Source: Marinoscillum sp. 108 (lineage in GTDB: Bacteria > Bacteroidota > Bacteroidia > Cytophagales > Cyclobacteriaceae). From it: a DNA stretch of 64,000 nt. Positions 44,665-53,489 of this stretch are shown one piece after another. Under the pieces are notes generated by a model. That model was not told where the DNA came from and ran no database searches. It saw nothing but the letters and a program-made list of their open reading frames with translations. The DNA is taken from assembly GCF_902506655.1 (NCBI RefSeq), contig NZ_LR734808.1, forward strand, positions 868,001-932,000, read 5' to 3'. The translations under genes were made by a program, and so were the position numbers. Numbering within the stretch: position 1 is the first letter of the stretch; every line of letters begins with the position of its first letter.

Positions 44665-47088
44665 TTAATAAAAAGTCACCTCACAGTTAGGGAAAACTCC
44701 CTTGAATTCGTCAATCTTATGAGACCGAATTCTGGTATTGTAGCAAATGAGTGATTTCAGACCGCTAATATCGTAAAGCCTGTCCAGTTGCCAAACTCTT
44801 GTGTTGCTTATATTTAATACCTCAAGCTGGCGCAGTGCCTCCAGCCCTTTCAATTTCTTGACATTGGTACCTGAACAGTTCAGGGTCATCAGGGTCTGGT
44901 TGTCACTGATCGGCCTCAGGTCGTCCACCGCTGTATTGGAGATGTCCAGCAATCGCAGGTACTGTAATGACGCCAATCCTTCCAGGTCCATCAGCGGGCC
45001 ATTTTTGCAGGTGATTTGCTCTATCCCTTCATGAACATTGAGGTCAATCAGACTAGTCACTCCGGTATTGGAGAGTGAAACCTCCTTCAAATTGATAAAT
45101 CTATCCAGCGGCCTGAGCGAGGAAATTGGAGTGTTTTCTATTTTGACAGAGCGGCTCTCGATGAGCTGATGCAAAGTAAAAGCGTCTGTTTTACTCAAAC
45201 CAAAGGCCCTTCTCCAGGGATCAGAAAGTTCTTCCCACCACGATAGCAAAGCTTCCGACTGATAAACAACGACAGTCTCGGGGTTCACTTTCAAAAAAGC
45301 CCTTACCCGATCTTCAGTGATTTTCGATTGGTCCACATCGACCAGTATGAGCTTATTGAGGGATTGTATAGACCTGATGTCCTGAATGAGGCTCCCCTTC
45401 ACAATGACGTACTTGAGGTTTTTGTTTTGCTCCAATCCGGCCAATGTCTCTATGGGGAGCTTCTCTCCCACCAGAAACTCAAGATCAGACATTCCTGCTG
45501 TAAATCGCAGATCAGTAAATAGGTTCTTACTGACGTTTAGACACCTGAGTCTCGTGAATTTTTCCAAAGGTTTTGAGGACACCAGCTGCTGGTTGCTCAC
45601 ATCCAGCGAATCGATATTGAGTAATTTGATCACATCCTCTTTGCTAGGATTTGAAAGTCCAACCCTTTGAGTAAGCACGGTTTTCCAATCAAAAGGTAGA
45701 TTTTTCCACCATTCGATCACCTTTTCACTGTTGATCACCACCACCAATCCAGGTTTGGCAGACATCAACTGAGAGGCCTGTGACTCTGATACTCCTGTGT
45801 AGTCCGCATAGACTTTCTTCAATTTCGAGCAGTCTCGCAATGGGCTCAGGGTGTTGACAGTGGTCTGATTAATTGAGAGTTGCTCCAGTGCGGGGTGATT
45901 CTCCAGGCCGACAAGGCTGCTGATATAAGTTTCAGACAAGTCCAGCACTTTCAAAGCTTTGAAGCCGCTGAGTACAGATAACGTCTTCACACCAGTTCGT
46001 GATAACAGGGCTTTTTGGAGTTGTGTACTACCAATAAGCACTTCCGGATCTGTAAAAGCCGTGTTGGAAAAGTCAACCATCTTCAAGCTGGTCAGACTTC
46101 TGAGCGGCGTGAATACAATTACATTAGAACCTGATAGGTTCAGCGTTTCCAGACGGATAAGTCCTCCGATAGCCATAATATCTTGAACGAGGGTCTGTGA
46201 GAGGTCAAGCTGTTTAAGGTTTTCGAAGTACTGAAGTACGTCAATATTTGAGAGGCGCGTATTCGATGCACTTAATTTCTCCAGCTTCATGGCATACCGC
46301 AGTGGCCCCAGGTCATCTACCTTGGTATTGCTGATGTCCAATACCCTCAATGCTCTCAGCGCAGCCAGTGGACGAATGTCCTGTATCATCTGGTTTCCAG
46401 ACAAATTGATACTATCTATGGCGGCTATCTTAAAAAGTGCCTCATCCGATATGGTATCAAAGTCTACATAGGCCTTGAAGATGCGTGTCCAACCATAAGA
46501 CAAGTTCTCCCACCAGTTTCGCAGTTCTTTTTCCCGACTGATTTTGGTGGTGTATACACTGACAATTTTCAGGTCAGATTCCTCTTCATTTACGTTCACC
46601 TCCAGAAAGCGCCTGGAAGTATTCTTGAAGGGATTACCCTCCAGCGTAACCGCCTCAATCGTATTTTGGAACTCTACCAGAAAATAGGCCTTTCCATTTT
46701 CCCGTTCGGCCTTTGTTATTTGGATATCCTCAAATGAAAAAGAGATGTCCTTAAAGAAAAAATCCACATCCCTGAGGTAGCCGGACACATCCTTGTTGGT
46801 GATGGCGTTGCGGTCGGGCAGCAGGTCATCCTCCACCTGCACCTGCCGGTTTAGAAAGATCTTCTTATAACTCTCGGTGAGAATCGCTTCCTTATCTCTT
46901 GTAGGGGTTTTGGAAGATCCCACGGTATTGAGCATATACTGATAAAAGGACACCAAACCTCTCACTTCAGACAGATAGGCTTCGTCTGTTTCTGTGGTTT
47001 GATTCTCCTGGCCGAAAGTTTTGATCGTGCCAAAGAGTAAGGTAAAAGTCAGGAATATGAAAACGGCCTTCAGGCTAGTTTTGGTCAT
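44665..47088 (-). CDS. Secreted leucine-rich repeat protein with three repeat blocks
   Basis: 807 residues. Signal peptide to about 26, then a 160-residue N-terminal domain (VRGLVSFYQYML, VEDDLL, VDFFFKDISFSFEDIQI, LKIVSVYTTK) and three LRR blocks at about 205-445, 475-600 and 630-800. Each block is preceded by a WW-x-x-L-x-x-x-W segment (residues 192, 460, 617). Repeats have the 22-24-residue bacterial form L-x-x-LxxLxLSxTxVxDLxPL (LRVLDISNTKVDDLGPL, LRLLDISNTAVDDLRPI). No catalytic motif. Such surfaces bind proteins; with the neighbouring exported proteins this may be an envelope sensor or adhesion module. The start overlaps the upstream stop by 14 bases. Confidence 0.85.
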   Translation of the reverse strand: MTKTSLKAVFIFLTFTLLFGTIKTFGQENQTTETDEAYLSEVRGLVSFYQYMLNTVGSSKTPTRDKEAILTESYKKIFLNRQVQVEDDLLPDRNAITNKDVSGYLRDVDFFFKDISFSFEDIQITKAERENGKAYFLVEFQNTIEAVTLEGNPFKNTSRRFLEVNVNEEESDLKIVSVYTTKISREKELRNWWENLSYGWTRIFKAYVDFDTISDEALFKIAAIDSINLSGNQMIQDIRPLAALRALRVLDISNTKVDDLGPLRYAMKLEKLSASNTRLSNIDVLQYFENLKQLDLSQTLVQDIMAIGGLIRLETLNLSGSNVIVFTPLRSLTSLKMVDFSNTAFTDPEVLIGSTQLQKALLSRTGVKTLSVLSGFKALKVLDLSETYISSLVGLENHPALEQLSINQTTVNTLSPLRDCSKLKKVYADYTGVSESQASQLMSAKPGLVVVINSEKVIEWWKNLPFDWKTVLTQRVGLSNPSKEDVIKLLNIDSLDVSNQQLVSSKPLEKFTRLRCLNVSKNLFTDLRFTAGMSDLEFLVGEKLPIETLAGLEQNKNLKYVIVKGSLIQDIRSIQSLNKLILVDVDQSKITEDRVRAFLKVNPETVVVYQSEALLSWWEELSDPWRRAFGLSKTDAFTLHQLIESRSVKIENTPISSLRPLDRFINLKEVSLSNTGVTSLIDLNVHEGIEQITCKNGPLMDLEGLASLQYLRLLDISNTAVDDLRPISDNQTLMTLNCSGTNVKKLKGLEALRQLEVLNISNTRVWQLDRLYDISGLKSLICYNTRIRSHKIDEFKGVFPNCEVTFY

Positions 47089-47908
47089 AGAGGTAATCTT
47101 TCATTTGTTTTTGCTCAGCAGCCCCCACCTTCACCAGGTTAGAGATCAGCCAGCCAGTATTGTATCCAGGTCTGTTAAAATTGGAGAGTTCGAAATACCA
47201 GCCATCCACTTCAAAGAAGTGGAACTTCACATTTTTCACGGTTTTGAACTCAAGTGCACCGCCTTTCATCTCAAAAAGGAAAAGTGTAAGGTAATCCGGC
47301 TCCCATTTTCGAGAGGTATATTGCTCGGGGTTTTGGGTGTTTCTAAAAGCTTTCCTGAGGGTCATGAAATCCAATTCATGGCTCATGGGATGTATAAACA
47401 TTTTTTGCTCTGAGGTGTCCTTCTTAAAGGATGACTTATAAGGATCGAAAGAGAGATCATCGATGACCCATTCATAACCCTGGCCCTGCTGTTGCAGGAT
47501 CATATAGAGCAACACGCTCACTTCTTTGCCTTTGTAGAGGAAAGTGGTATTCACTTCGGCAAACCAGTCGCCTGAGTGAAAGTCAAGAAACACAGGGTTT
47601 TTCTTATCCAGAACTTCCTTGATAAATGAGTTGGCCGTTTCGGTCTTGACATATCCGGTTTCAGTATCAAAAAGAATTGGCAGATACTTCTTCCTGAGTC
47701 CGGCATCCCGGTATTTCTTATCCTGCGGGTAGTAGCGATTACCACGCTCATCTTCTTCCCCATTGAAGCGGTGAAAGAATTGATTGATCTGCTTGGTAGA
47801 CGCATACAACTCATCCTCGGTATCTTTCATTTCATCAGTGACCGATCGCTGGGCCACTGATGAAGTGAAAGTGATCACAAGGGCTGTAATCAATAGGCCG
47901 TATCTCAT
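47075..47908 (-). CDS. Exported protein of unknown function, LRR operon
   Basis: 277 residues from ATG 47908, which overlaps the preceding stop as ATGA; the longer frame to 47953 is inside the upstream gene. Signal peptide (YGLLITALVITFTSSVAQ). The mature protein has an N-terminal helical part (KQINQFFHRFNGEEDERGN) and a mixed alpha/beta domain with FLDFHSGDWFAEVNT and YEWVIDDLSFDPY, of the kind seen in NTF2/SnoaL-like folds, then MSHELDFMTLRKAF. No active site recognised. It is tightly packed between two other exported proteins in the operon. Confidence 0.75.
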   Translation of the reverse strand: MRYGLLITALVITFTSSVAQRSVTDEMKDTEDELYASTKQINQFFHRFNGEEDERGNRYYPQDKKYRDAGLRKKYLPILFDTETGYVKTETANSFIKEVLDKKNPVFLDFHSGDWFAEVNTTFLYKGKEVSVLLYMILQQQGQGYEWVIDDLSFDPYKSSFKKDTSEQKMFIHPMSHELDFMTLRKAFRNTQNPEQYTSRKWEPDYLTLFLFEMKGGALEFKTVKNVKFHFFEVDGWYFELSNFNRPGYNTGWLISNLVKVGAAEQKQMKDYLYDQN

Positions 47909-48477
47909 GCAGAGGTTTCGGTTACCCGCACATCTCCCAATAGGACATCCCAAAACTCGATGGTGCGACCGGCAATTTGTGTTTCCTTCTTCTTCACATA
48001 GATTGTGATATCCTTCTTGGTGGTATCCTTATAGCTCATACCATCATCAGAAGTTCCTTCGAATCGCTGATAAATAGTGATCACTCCTACAAAGGTGCCG
48101 TCTGGTTGTTGCTCCAAATCACTGATGTAGTGGATGTCGTACCATTTGATGCTCACCTTATCATAATTGAGCGCCATCAGTCGCTCAAAATACTGACGAA
48201 CTTTGTAGTAGGAGATTTCTTCTTTAGACAAGGAAGAAACGCCCATTTCACTATCAGGAGCAAAGAGCTCTTCTGCCCGATCCATGACTCGCTGCGCTTC
48301 AGAATACTGGGTTTTTTTATCCCCTATAATGCTGATGTACTTACTCAGGTCTTTGACCTTTTCCAACGCGAGTGAATCTATCGCCTGTTTTCTTCTAGGA
48401 TCAATGTCGTCCTGCGCAAACGCAGAAGATACCAGTAGCAGCGTGGCTGCCAGTGTGATGTATTTGAATATTTTCAT
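47905..48477 (-). CDS. Exported protein of unknown function, LRR operon
   Basis: 190 residues with a clear signal peptide (YITLAATLLLVSSAFAQ). The mature part resembles the N-terminal domain of the LRR protein in layout: a helical start (VKDLSKYISIIGDKKTQY), then strands such as YDKVSIKWYDIHYISDL, GTFVGVITIYQRFEG, DITIYVKKKE and WDVLLGDVRV. It probably folds as the same class of exported alpha/beta domain. It overlaps the next gene by four bases (ATGA), so expression is likely coupled. Confidence 0.75.
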   Translation of the reverse strand: MKIFKYITLAATLLLVSSAFAQDDIDPRRKQAIDSLALEKVKDLSKYISIIGDKKTQYSEAQRVMDRAEELFAPDSEMGVSSLSKEEISYYKVRQYFERLMALNYDKVSIKWYDIHYISDLEQQPDGTFVGVITIYQRFEGTSDDGMSYKDTTKKDITIYVKKKETQIAGRTIEFWDVLLGDVRVTETSA

Positions 48478-48497
48478 GATTTTCTGTCTTTTTGAGT

Positions 48498-48998
48498 TTA
48501 CTTCTTCAGCACCAATTCTTTGATTTTGCCATAATCATCCAACACCATTTCTTCCACCTTGGCCTTGTTGTTTCCCGTGTCCTTCAGGTATTCCAAGTAC
48601 TTCTTGATGGTGGTGGGTTCGTCATAGTCAGTGCTACCATCTTTGCGATAGATCACGATGAGCACTGGTGCATCGGGTCTGCCAAACATGGTTAATGCCT
48701 CGCTAATGCTTCCATTGGCAGAGGTGGCAGAGGGAGCATTCGCTATGGCTGTAAAATAGTTCTCCAGCTTTTGAGATTTATTAGGCTCCTTCGTGGCGAT
48801 TCGTTCTTCAGGCTCTTCCATTTCTTCCGTTTGGTCTTCGGCCAGCTCTTCTTCTATTTGGTCTCTTACTTCCTGCGGATCCGAAACTTCGGCAACTTTC
48901 TTTTTGTTTTTACATGCTGAAAAGCCCACAATCAGCGCTAGCAAAAGCGTGGTATTGATCAGCGAAATATTCAATCTTTTTTGTCTCATTTTATTCAT
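48498..48998 (-). CDS. Lipoprotein, first gene of the LRR operon
   Basis: 166 residues; ATG 48989 is an alternative start. Lipobox GFSAC marks the lipidated cysteine (about residue 29). An acidic low-complexity linker (QIEEELAEDQTEEMEEPEE) precedes a small alpha/beta domain with ALTMFGRPDAPVLIVIYRKDGSTDYDEPTTIKKYLEYL. The last part looks like a small periplasmic domain tethered to the membrane. No function is known to me. It is separated by 20 bases from the next gene in the operon. Confidence 0.75.
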   Translation of the reverse strand: MNKMRQKRLNISLINTTLLLALIVGFSACKNKKKVAEVSDPQEVRDQIEEELAEDQTEEMEEPEERIATKEPNKSQKLENYFTAIANAPSATSANGSISEALTMFGRPDAPVLIVIYRKDGSTDYDEPTTIKKYLEYLKDTGNNKAKVEEMVLDDYGKIKELVLKK

Positions 48999-49257
48999 TG
49001 GTTTGTCATGATCGTTAAACGTTATCTCTTGAAATATGATGTAATAATTTATCCACTTTCAAAGACTGACCTGCTATTGCAAATAGCATTCCAAACTTAC
49101 TGAGTACTGATTAAATTAAGTTTCAAACCTGAGAAATTATCATTATGAGAAAATAGTCGCCTAATTGAGAATACTTATCCTTGTAACGGATGCCATCACC
49201 CGGCGAATTGCTGGTCTGTATGATTTTGGGTAAATTATGATCAAAACCCGAAAGACC

Positions 49258-49824
49258 ATGAAGCGCGTCACTCTACTCCCCTTATTTCTTGCCTTACTAT
49301 CTAGTGTAGCTCCTGTGATTGCACAGACTAACCTTGAGTTGGCTACTTTGGCTGCACCGGAAGCATACCGTGCAAATGCCACAGTATATGGATACAATGC
49401 AGACGGAACGTTTGTTTTGCTTCGTGAGGGATCCAACCACCTGGTCTGCATAGGTGATGATCCGTCCAAAGAAGGGTTTAGTGTGGTAGCTTATCACAAA
49501 GACCTGGATCCCTTTATGGCCAGAGGACGTGAATTGAAATCCATGGGAAAGTCGTTCGATGAAATCTTTGCCACCCGTGAGGCAGAAGCTCAAGCTGGTA
49601 AATTGGTGATTCCAGATAAATCTACGCTGACTGTATATCAAGCCGATCTGGATGACAATGGCAGCCCCATTAATCCATACCTGAGGTATGTGGTGTATAT
49701 ACCATTTGCCACAGCAGAGGAAACAGGACTACCTACCGGCCCCATGTCTGATGGGGGGCCCTGGATTATGGATCCGGGTACTCATCGCGCTCACATCATG
49801 ATTACCCCTCCTAGAAAAGATTAA
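49258..49824 (+). CDS. Exported protein of unknown function
   Basis: 188 residues from ATG 49258 (ATG 49237 lies seven codons upstream). Signal peptide (RVTLLPLFLALLSSVAPVIAQ). The mature part has a TVYGYNADGTFVLLREGSN strand pair, CIGDDPSKEGFSVVAYHKDLD and a closing MSDGGPWIMDPGTHRAHIM segment with conserved-looking Gly, Trp and His. I do not recognise the family; relatives seem to occur in proteobacteria and Bacteroidota as secreted proteins. It stands alone between the LRR operon and the next small gene. Confidence 0.65.
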   Translation: MKRVTLLPLFLALLSSVAPVIAQTNLELATLAAPEAYRANATVYGYNADGTFVLLREGSNHLVCIGDDPSKEGFSVVAYHKDLDPFMARGRELKSMGKSFDEIFATREAEAQAGKLVIPDKSTLTVYQADLDDNGSPINPYLRYVVYIPFATAEETGLPTGPMSDGGPWIMDPGTHRAHIMITPPRKD

Positions 49825-49947
49825 TGCCGGTTTAAAACAATGTGGTGAGATTATTGTTTAACTTAGTGGATTATTTAATGCACTGAAAAATTGCCACTTA
49901 GGCAGCTGCACTTCGACAAACGAAAAAATCATAAATTTTAAATACCT

Positions 49948-50325
49948 ATGCTTCAACAAACTAGGAGTAAAACTTCTTACGAAGAATTATTATCAAGCGT
50001 AATCGAAAACATTAAGAAACAGGGTTACGAAAATATCAGAGCTGATCTGAGCGACTATGAATCCCCTTACCAATTGATTGGGCAAACCAAAGATGTGAAT
50101 TTTACTCCAGATGTGACGGCAACGAAAAACGACGGAAAAGCCTACTTTGAGATTTCTACTAAAGTGGATAACCCGAATGATTTGATCAATAAATGGAAAT
50201 TGCTGGAAACACTGGCAACGATGAAGCGAGGCAAATTTCAAATATTTGTACCTCATGGTCATATGAAATTCACTCAGGAATTGGTGAAAGACTATAACAT
50301 CAACGCTGAAGTTAGAAAAATTTAG
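49948..50325 (+). CDS. Small cytosolic protein, possible PD-(D/E)xK-like fold
   Basis: 125 residues without signal or membrane segment. The central FTPDVTATKNDGKAYFEIST followed by a helix with LINKWKLLETLA and a FQIFVPHGHM strand gives the order PD, E-hydrophobic-S/T-x-K, helix, strand expected of PD-(D/E)xK nuclease-like folds; here the lysine follows the glutamate by four positions (EISTK) rather than two. It may be a non-catalytic relative. Its own terminator follows. Confidence 0.55.
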   Translation: MLQQTRSKTSYEELLSSVIENIKKQGYENIRADLSDYESPYQLIGQTKDVNFTPDVTATKNDGKAYFEISTKVDNPNDLINKWKLLETLATMKRGKFQIFVPHGHMKFTQELVKDYNINAEVRKI

Positions 50326-50326
50326 T

Positions 50327-50363
50327 AAAAAGCCCTTCAATTAGTTTTGAAGGGCTTTTTTGT
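50327..50363. terminator. Bidirectional terminator between convergent genes
   Basis: AGCCCTTCAA (50331-50340) pairs with TTGAAGGGCT (50347-50356) around a six-base loop, with A-run on the left and T-run on the right; serves the gene at 49948 and the amylase gene. Confidence 0.9.
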
Positions 50364-52012
50364 TAAGGGCGCCTTCCGATCAAGAGCAGTCCTACCCCTT
50401 CCTCAAAAGAGATTTCACCATTCGCCACATCAGTGGTTTCACCCGTATAGTAATTCGTTACACGCTCCCCATCCTCGAAAATCCCCTCGGAGTTAACCGC
50501 ACTACCATCATTATCCATCACCACTATCACCCGATCACCTGTAGCTGCATCACTATAGGTTCTTGAAAAGGTATAAGGCGTTTCGTTCATGAGCTGATGC
50601 TTCCCAGCACCAACGGCGACATGATCCTTTCTGAACTGTCCCAGTCGCTGCCAGTGTGATAGCAAGCCCTGAACCTCCGGAGTATCCAGATCCGCCCAAT
50701 TCATCATAGTGCGAAGGTTGGCATCTCCCTGAGCGCCCTCCGCTTGTAATGGCCGGGACGTTTCATCCCCATAATAGATCTGGGCCTGTCCAGGTGTGAG
50801 CATTAGCATGGTACCGGCCAAGTAGCCGTTGGTTCTTTCGCGATCAAAAGGCCCACCATCATCATGAGAACTCACATAATTGAGCACTGTATAGCCACTA
50901 AGAACAGTGCTGAGTTGATTGGCATAATAGGAAAAAACCTCTTCCGGCACTCTGCCAGCATCACCTTTCATAGAGAAGTTGATCAGACTTTTAAAGCCAT
51001 TTTCGAAAAAATTGACACTGTCCTCAGCATTATAAAAGTAATTTTGACCATTCTGAATACCGTATCCATACACCTCCCCGACCATGAAAAAGTCCTCGTC
51101 ATCCAGTACTTCCGCCGGTGAAGTTGATTTCCAATCCTTAAAGGCTTCGCTGGCGAGCTTATAGAGCTCTCCCCAGATAGAAGCTTCGGTATGTTTAGCT
51201 GTATCCACTCTATAGCCATCAATTCCCATTTCGCGCACATAGTCAGTCAGCCATTTCATGATGTAAAACCTGGGCGCACGAGGATAGCCTGTTTTTTCAA
51301 AAAACGCATCCAATTCGGCCACTTCTTCCTCCAATCGTCCCTCCTGGGTCCACTTCTCAATCAGAAAATCGGGAAGCGCCACTTCCTCGTCACTATCCGT
51401 TAGGATATCCGGCAAGTTTTCTACCAGTGTACAGGCTATGGTGGAAGCGGCATCTGTATAAGTGCACTGCGGGGAGGTTCGCACCCAGGCATCCGGCCAC
51501 TGGCTGTCTTCTGGTGAGACGGGTCCGGTATGGTTCACCACCACATCCATTAAAATACGAATCCCATGCTCGTGTGCTACTTTCACAAGACTTTTGAGGT
51601 CTTCCATGGTACCAAAATTGGGATCAATGGCCGTCCAGTCACGCGCCCAGTAACCGTGGTATCCATAGGTTTTACCAGTACCCTCGTCCACATAGCCATG
51701 AATCTGCTCCACTGGTGGATTAAACCAAATGGCATCAACCCCCAAGTCGTCAAAGTAGCCTTCCTCTATTTTCATCGTAATTCCTTGCAAATCTCCGCCC
51801 ATAAAGCTCCTTAAAACCGCTCCATCTGGCTTACGACCATAGTTCGTGTCATTCTCGGGATTACCGTTATAAAAACGATCCGTCAACAGGAAATAGATCG
51901 TCGCATTCTCCCATTTGAAGACTGGTGGCTGTTCTACTGCCTCAGAAGTGGGCTTTTCAGAACATCCTAAGCCGGCAAGGGCGATGAGTAATATAAAGAG
52001 GGCTTTGTACAT
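50363..52012 (-). CDS. Alpha-amylase (GH13) lipoprotein
   Basis: 549 residues. Lipoprotein signal (LAGLGC, Cys17), so likely on the periplasmic or outer surface. GH13 regions: DVVVNHTG (region I), GIDGYRVDTAKH with the nucleophilic aspartate (region II), FFMVGEVYGYG with the acid/base glutamate (region III) and NYVSSHDDGG (region IV). A C-terminal all-beta domain ends the protein (NDGSAVNSEG, GLLLIGRRP). Degrades starch-like alpha-glucans. The residues between VGEVYG and SSHDD are compatible with an endo-acting amylase; no sus-type transporter genes are nearby. Confidence 0.93.
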   Translation of the reverse strand: MYKALFILLIALAGLGCSEKPTSEAVEQPPVFKWENATIYFLLTDRFYNGNPENDTNYGRKPDGAVLRSFMGGDLQGITMKIEEGYFDDLGVDAIWFNPPVEQIHGYVDEGTGKTYGYHGYWARDWTAIDPNFGTMEDLKSLVKVAHEHGIRILMDVVVNHTGPVSPEDSQWPDAWVRTSPQCTYTDAASTIACTLVENLPDILTDSDEEVALPDFLIEKWTQEGRLEEEVAELDAFFEKTGYPRAPRFYIMKWLTDYVREMGIDGYRVDTAKHTEASIWGELYKLASEAFKDWKSTSPAEVLDDEDFFMVGEVYGYGIQNGQNYFYNAEDSVNFFENGFKSLINFSMKGDAGRVPEEVFSYYANQLSTVLSGYTVLNYVSSHDDGGPFDRERTNGYLAGTMLMLTPGQAQIYYGDETSRPLQAEGAQGDANLRTMMNWADLDTPEVQGLLSHWQRLGQFRKDHVAVGAGKHQLMNETPYTFSRTYSDAATGDRVIVVMDNDGSAVNSEGIFEDGERVTNYYTGETTDVANGEISFEEGVGLLLIGRRP

Positions 52013-52073
52013 GGGTCATTTATGTTTTAGAAGAAGCTAAAACTAAGAGAAAGAAGTAACTCTGCCAAGTAGA

Positions 52074-52106
52074 AAAAAAGAAAGCCGGCCACTTGGCCGA
52101 CTTTCA
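52074..52106 (-). terminator. Probable terminator of the response-regulator transcript
   Basis: AAAGCCGGCCA (52081-52091) and TGGCCGACTTT (52094-52104) pair with one G-U in the minus-strand RNA, flanked by an A-rich stretch that becomes a U-run. Confidence 0.6.
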
Positions 52107-52238
52107 AATGCTCACGCACTGGTATCTACAATAAAGAGAGGGATTCTTGTGTGAGTATCTGACCAAAAAACCCATATTTCAAACTTATTCAAATGCTAAA
52201 ATTCGCAATAGTCTCTGTTTCAGGCATTCGGAAAAAGC

Positions 52239-52553
52239 CTATGCGTTCAATGCAAATCGATAGACGGGGTAACCCAGAAGTCGATGATCGGATTGCAGTA
52301 AGCTTATGATGCCATCTATTTCAGGAAAATTTTTACCGAGAATAAATATTCTGGCTCGACTGCCGAGCTCATTTCCTTTATATAATCCTCTTGAGCGCAA
52401 ATAATCAAACGTTCGCTGGCTGTCTTTTAACCATAGCAAATCACAAGTCTCTTCCGAAACCTTCAAACTACTCAGCATCATATCCACCTCATAGGGATTC
52501 GATGATATGAGAATTATTTCCGTATTCCGTATAAGATCATGTGGATTTGCCAT
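52239..52553 (-). CDS. Pseudo-receiver domain protein
   Basis: 104 residues from ATG 52553. The layout is that of a two-component receiver of the Rcp1/CheY type: IILISSNPYEVDMMLSSL in place of the acid-pocket strand, a WLKDSQRTFDYLRSRGLY helix and RIFILGKNFPEIDGIISLL where the phosphorylation strand normally reads LLDLxLPxxDG. Gly73 stands at the phosphoacceptor Asp position and the acidic pair is replaced by SS, so it cannot be phosphorylated in the usual way. It could act as a partner or decoy in signalling. Encoded 110 bases downstream of a NarL-type regulator on the same strand. Confidence 0.65.
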   Translation of the reverse strand: MANPHDLIRNTEIILISSNPYEVDMMLSSLKVSEETCDLLWLKDSQRTFDYLRSRGLYKGNELGSRARIFILGKNFPEIDGIISLLQSDHRLLGYPVYRFALNA

Positions 52554-52662
52554 CTTTCTAATTGCTGATGATACAAATCTATCCGGACTCAAAAAGAGAT
52601 ATTAGAGTGTTAACCTGATTATTGAAAAATAGGTGAATTACCTATATGAGTTAAGAAGAGGC

Positions 52663-53313
52663 TCAAACGATGCCTTTCTCGATGGCGTATATGGCCAGGC
52701 CGGCCATGGTCTTGCAACCTGTCTTTTCGAGGATGTTACGTTTATGTGCTTCCACGGTTCTTACGCTAATAAAGAGCATATCCGCAATCACCTGATTGGA
52801 ATGCTCCTCCATAATCAACCTTACGATCTCCTTTTCACGTTTCGTAAGAGATACCTCCAGTGAAATACGCTGCAAGGCAGGTTTTTTACCAGACAACTGC
52901 CCCATGATGATGTCATATACTTCACGTGTGTAGTAGTTTTCGCCACCACTTATGGTTTTGATGGCCTTGAGTATTTCCTCTTTTGGGCTATTCTTTAGCA
53001 CATACCCCTTGGCACCCAGACTTATCATCTTCTTAATTTGAGAGACTTCATTGATCATGGAAACTACCAGGACATCCTGTTTGATTTGTCGATCCTGAAG
53101 GGCCGTCATAAACTCCACCCCATTCATATCTGGCATGGCCATATCGGTGATAATCAGATCAAAATCTTTCTCTTCAAGTTTTTGGAGGGCTTCCTGTCCA
53201 TTATTGGCTTCATCCAGAATCTCTATTTCTTCATTTGTAGAAAAGTATTGCCGGATGGCGTCCCTGATCATGGGATGATCATCTACCAAAAGGATCCTAA
53301 TCTTGTTTTTCAT
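52663..53313 (-). CDS. LuxR/NarL-family response regulator
   Basis: 216 residues: receiver domain (1-125) with acidic pocket VDDHPMI, phosphoacceptor Asp57 (IITDMAMPDMNG), Ser/Thr and the conserved Lys in GYVLKNSPKEE; then a LuxR-type helix-turn-helix (about 150-215) with LTKREKEIVRLI, SNQVIADMLFISVRTVEAHKRNI. It controls transcription in response to a sensor kinase, which is not in the window. The pseudo-receiver gene lies downstream. Confidence 0.95.
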   Translation of the reverse strand: MKNKIRILLVDDHPMIRDAIRQYFSTNEEIEILDEANNGQEALQKLEEKDFDLIITDMAMPDMNGVEFMTALQDRQIKQDVLVVSMINEVSQIKKMISLGAKGYVLKNSPKEEILKAIKTISGGENYYTREVYDIIMGQLSGKKPALQRISLEVSLTKREKEIVRLIMEEHSNQVIADMLFISVRTVEAHKRNILEKTGCKTMAGLAIYAIEKGIV

Positions 53314-53489
53314 GTGGCGGTGACTCTATATATCAACGATCCTGCGATTTCATGGGTACAATTTTGTCACCAATCAAACGCGATTTCACAGACATTCGAT
53401 CCTAATAAACTCCTTATACCTCCATAATGTTTTATTATTTTGAAACAACAGAGTTATAAGGAAGTACTAAGAAAACAGAAGAGTCGGAT

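Noticed and set aside
49258-49824. Alternative start at 49237 for the exported protein
   Set aside because: It adds MIKTRKT ahead of a good signal peptide; possible, but the shorter start is more typical.
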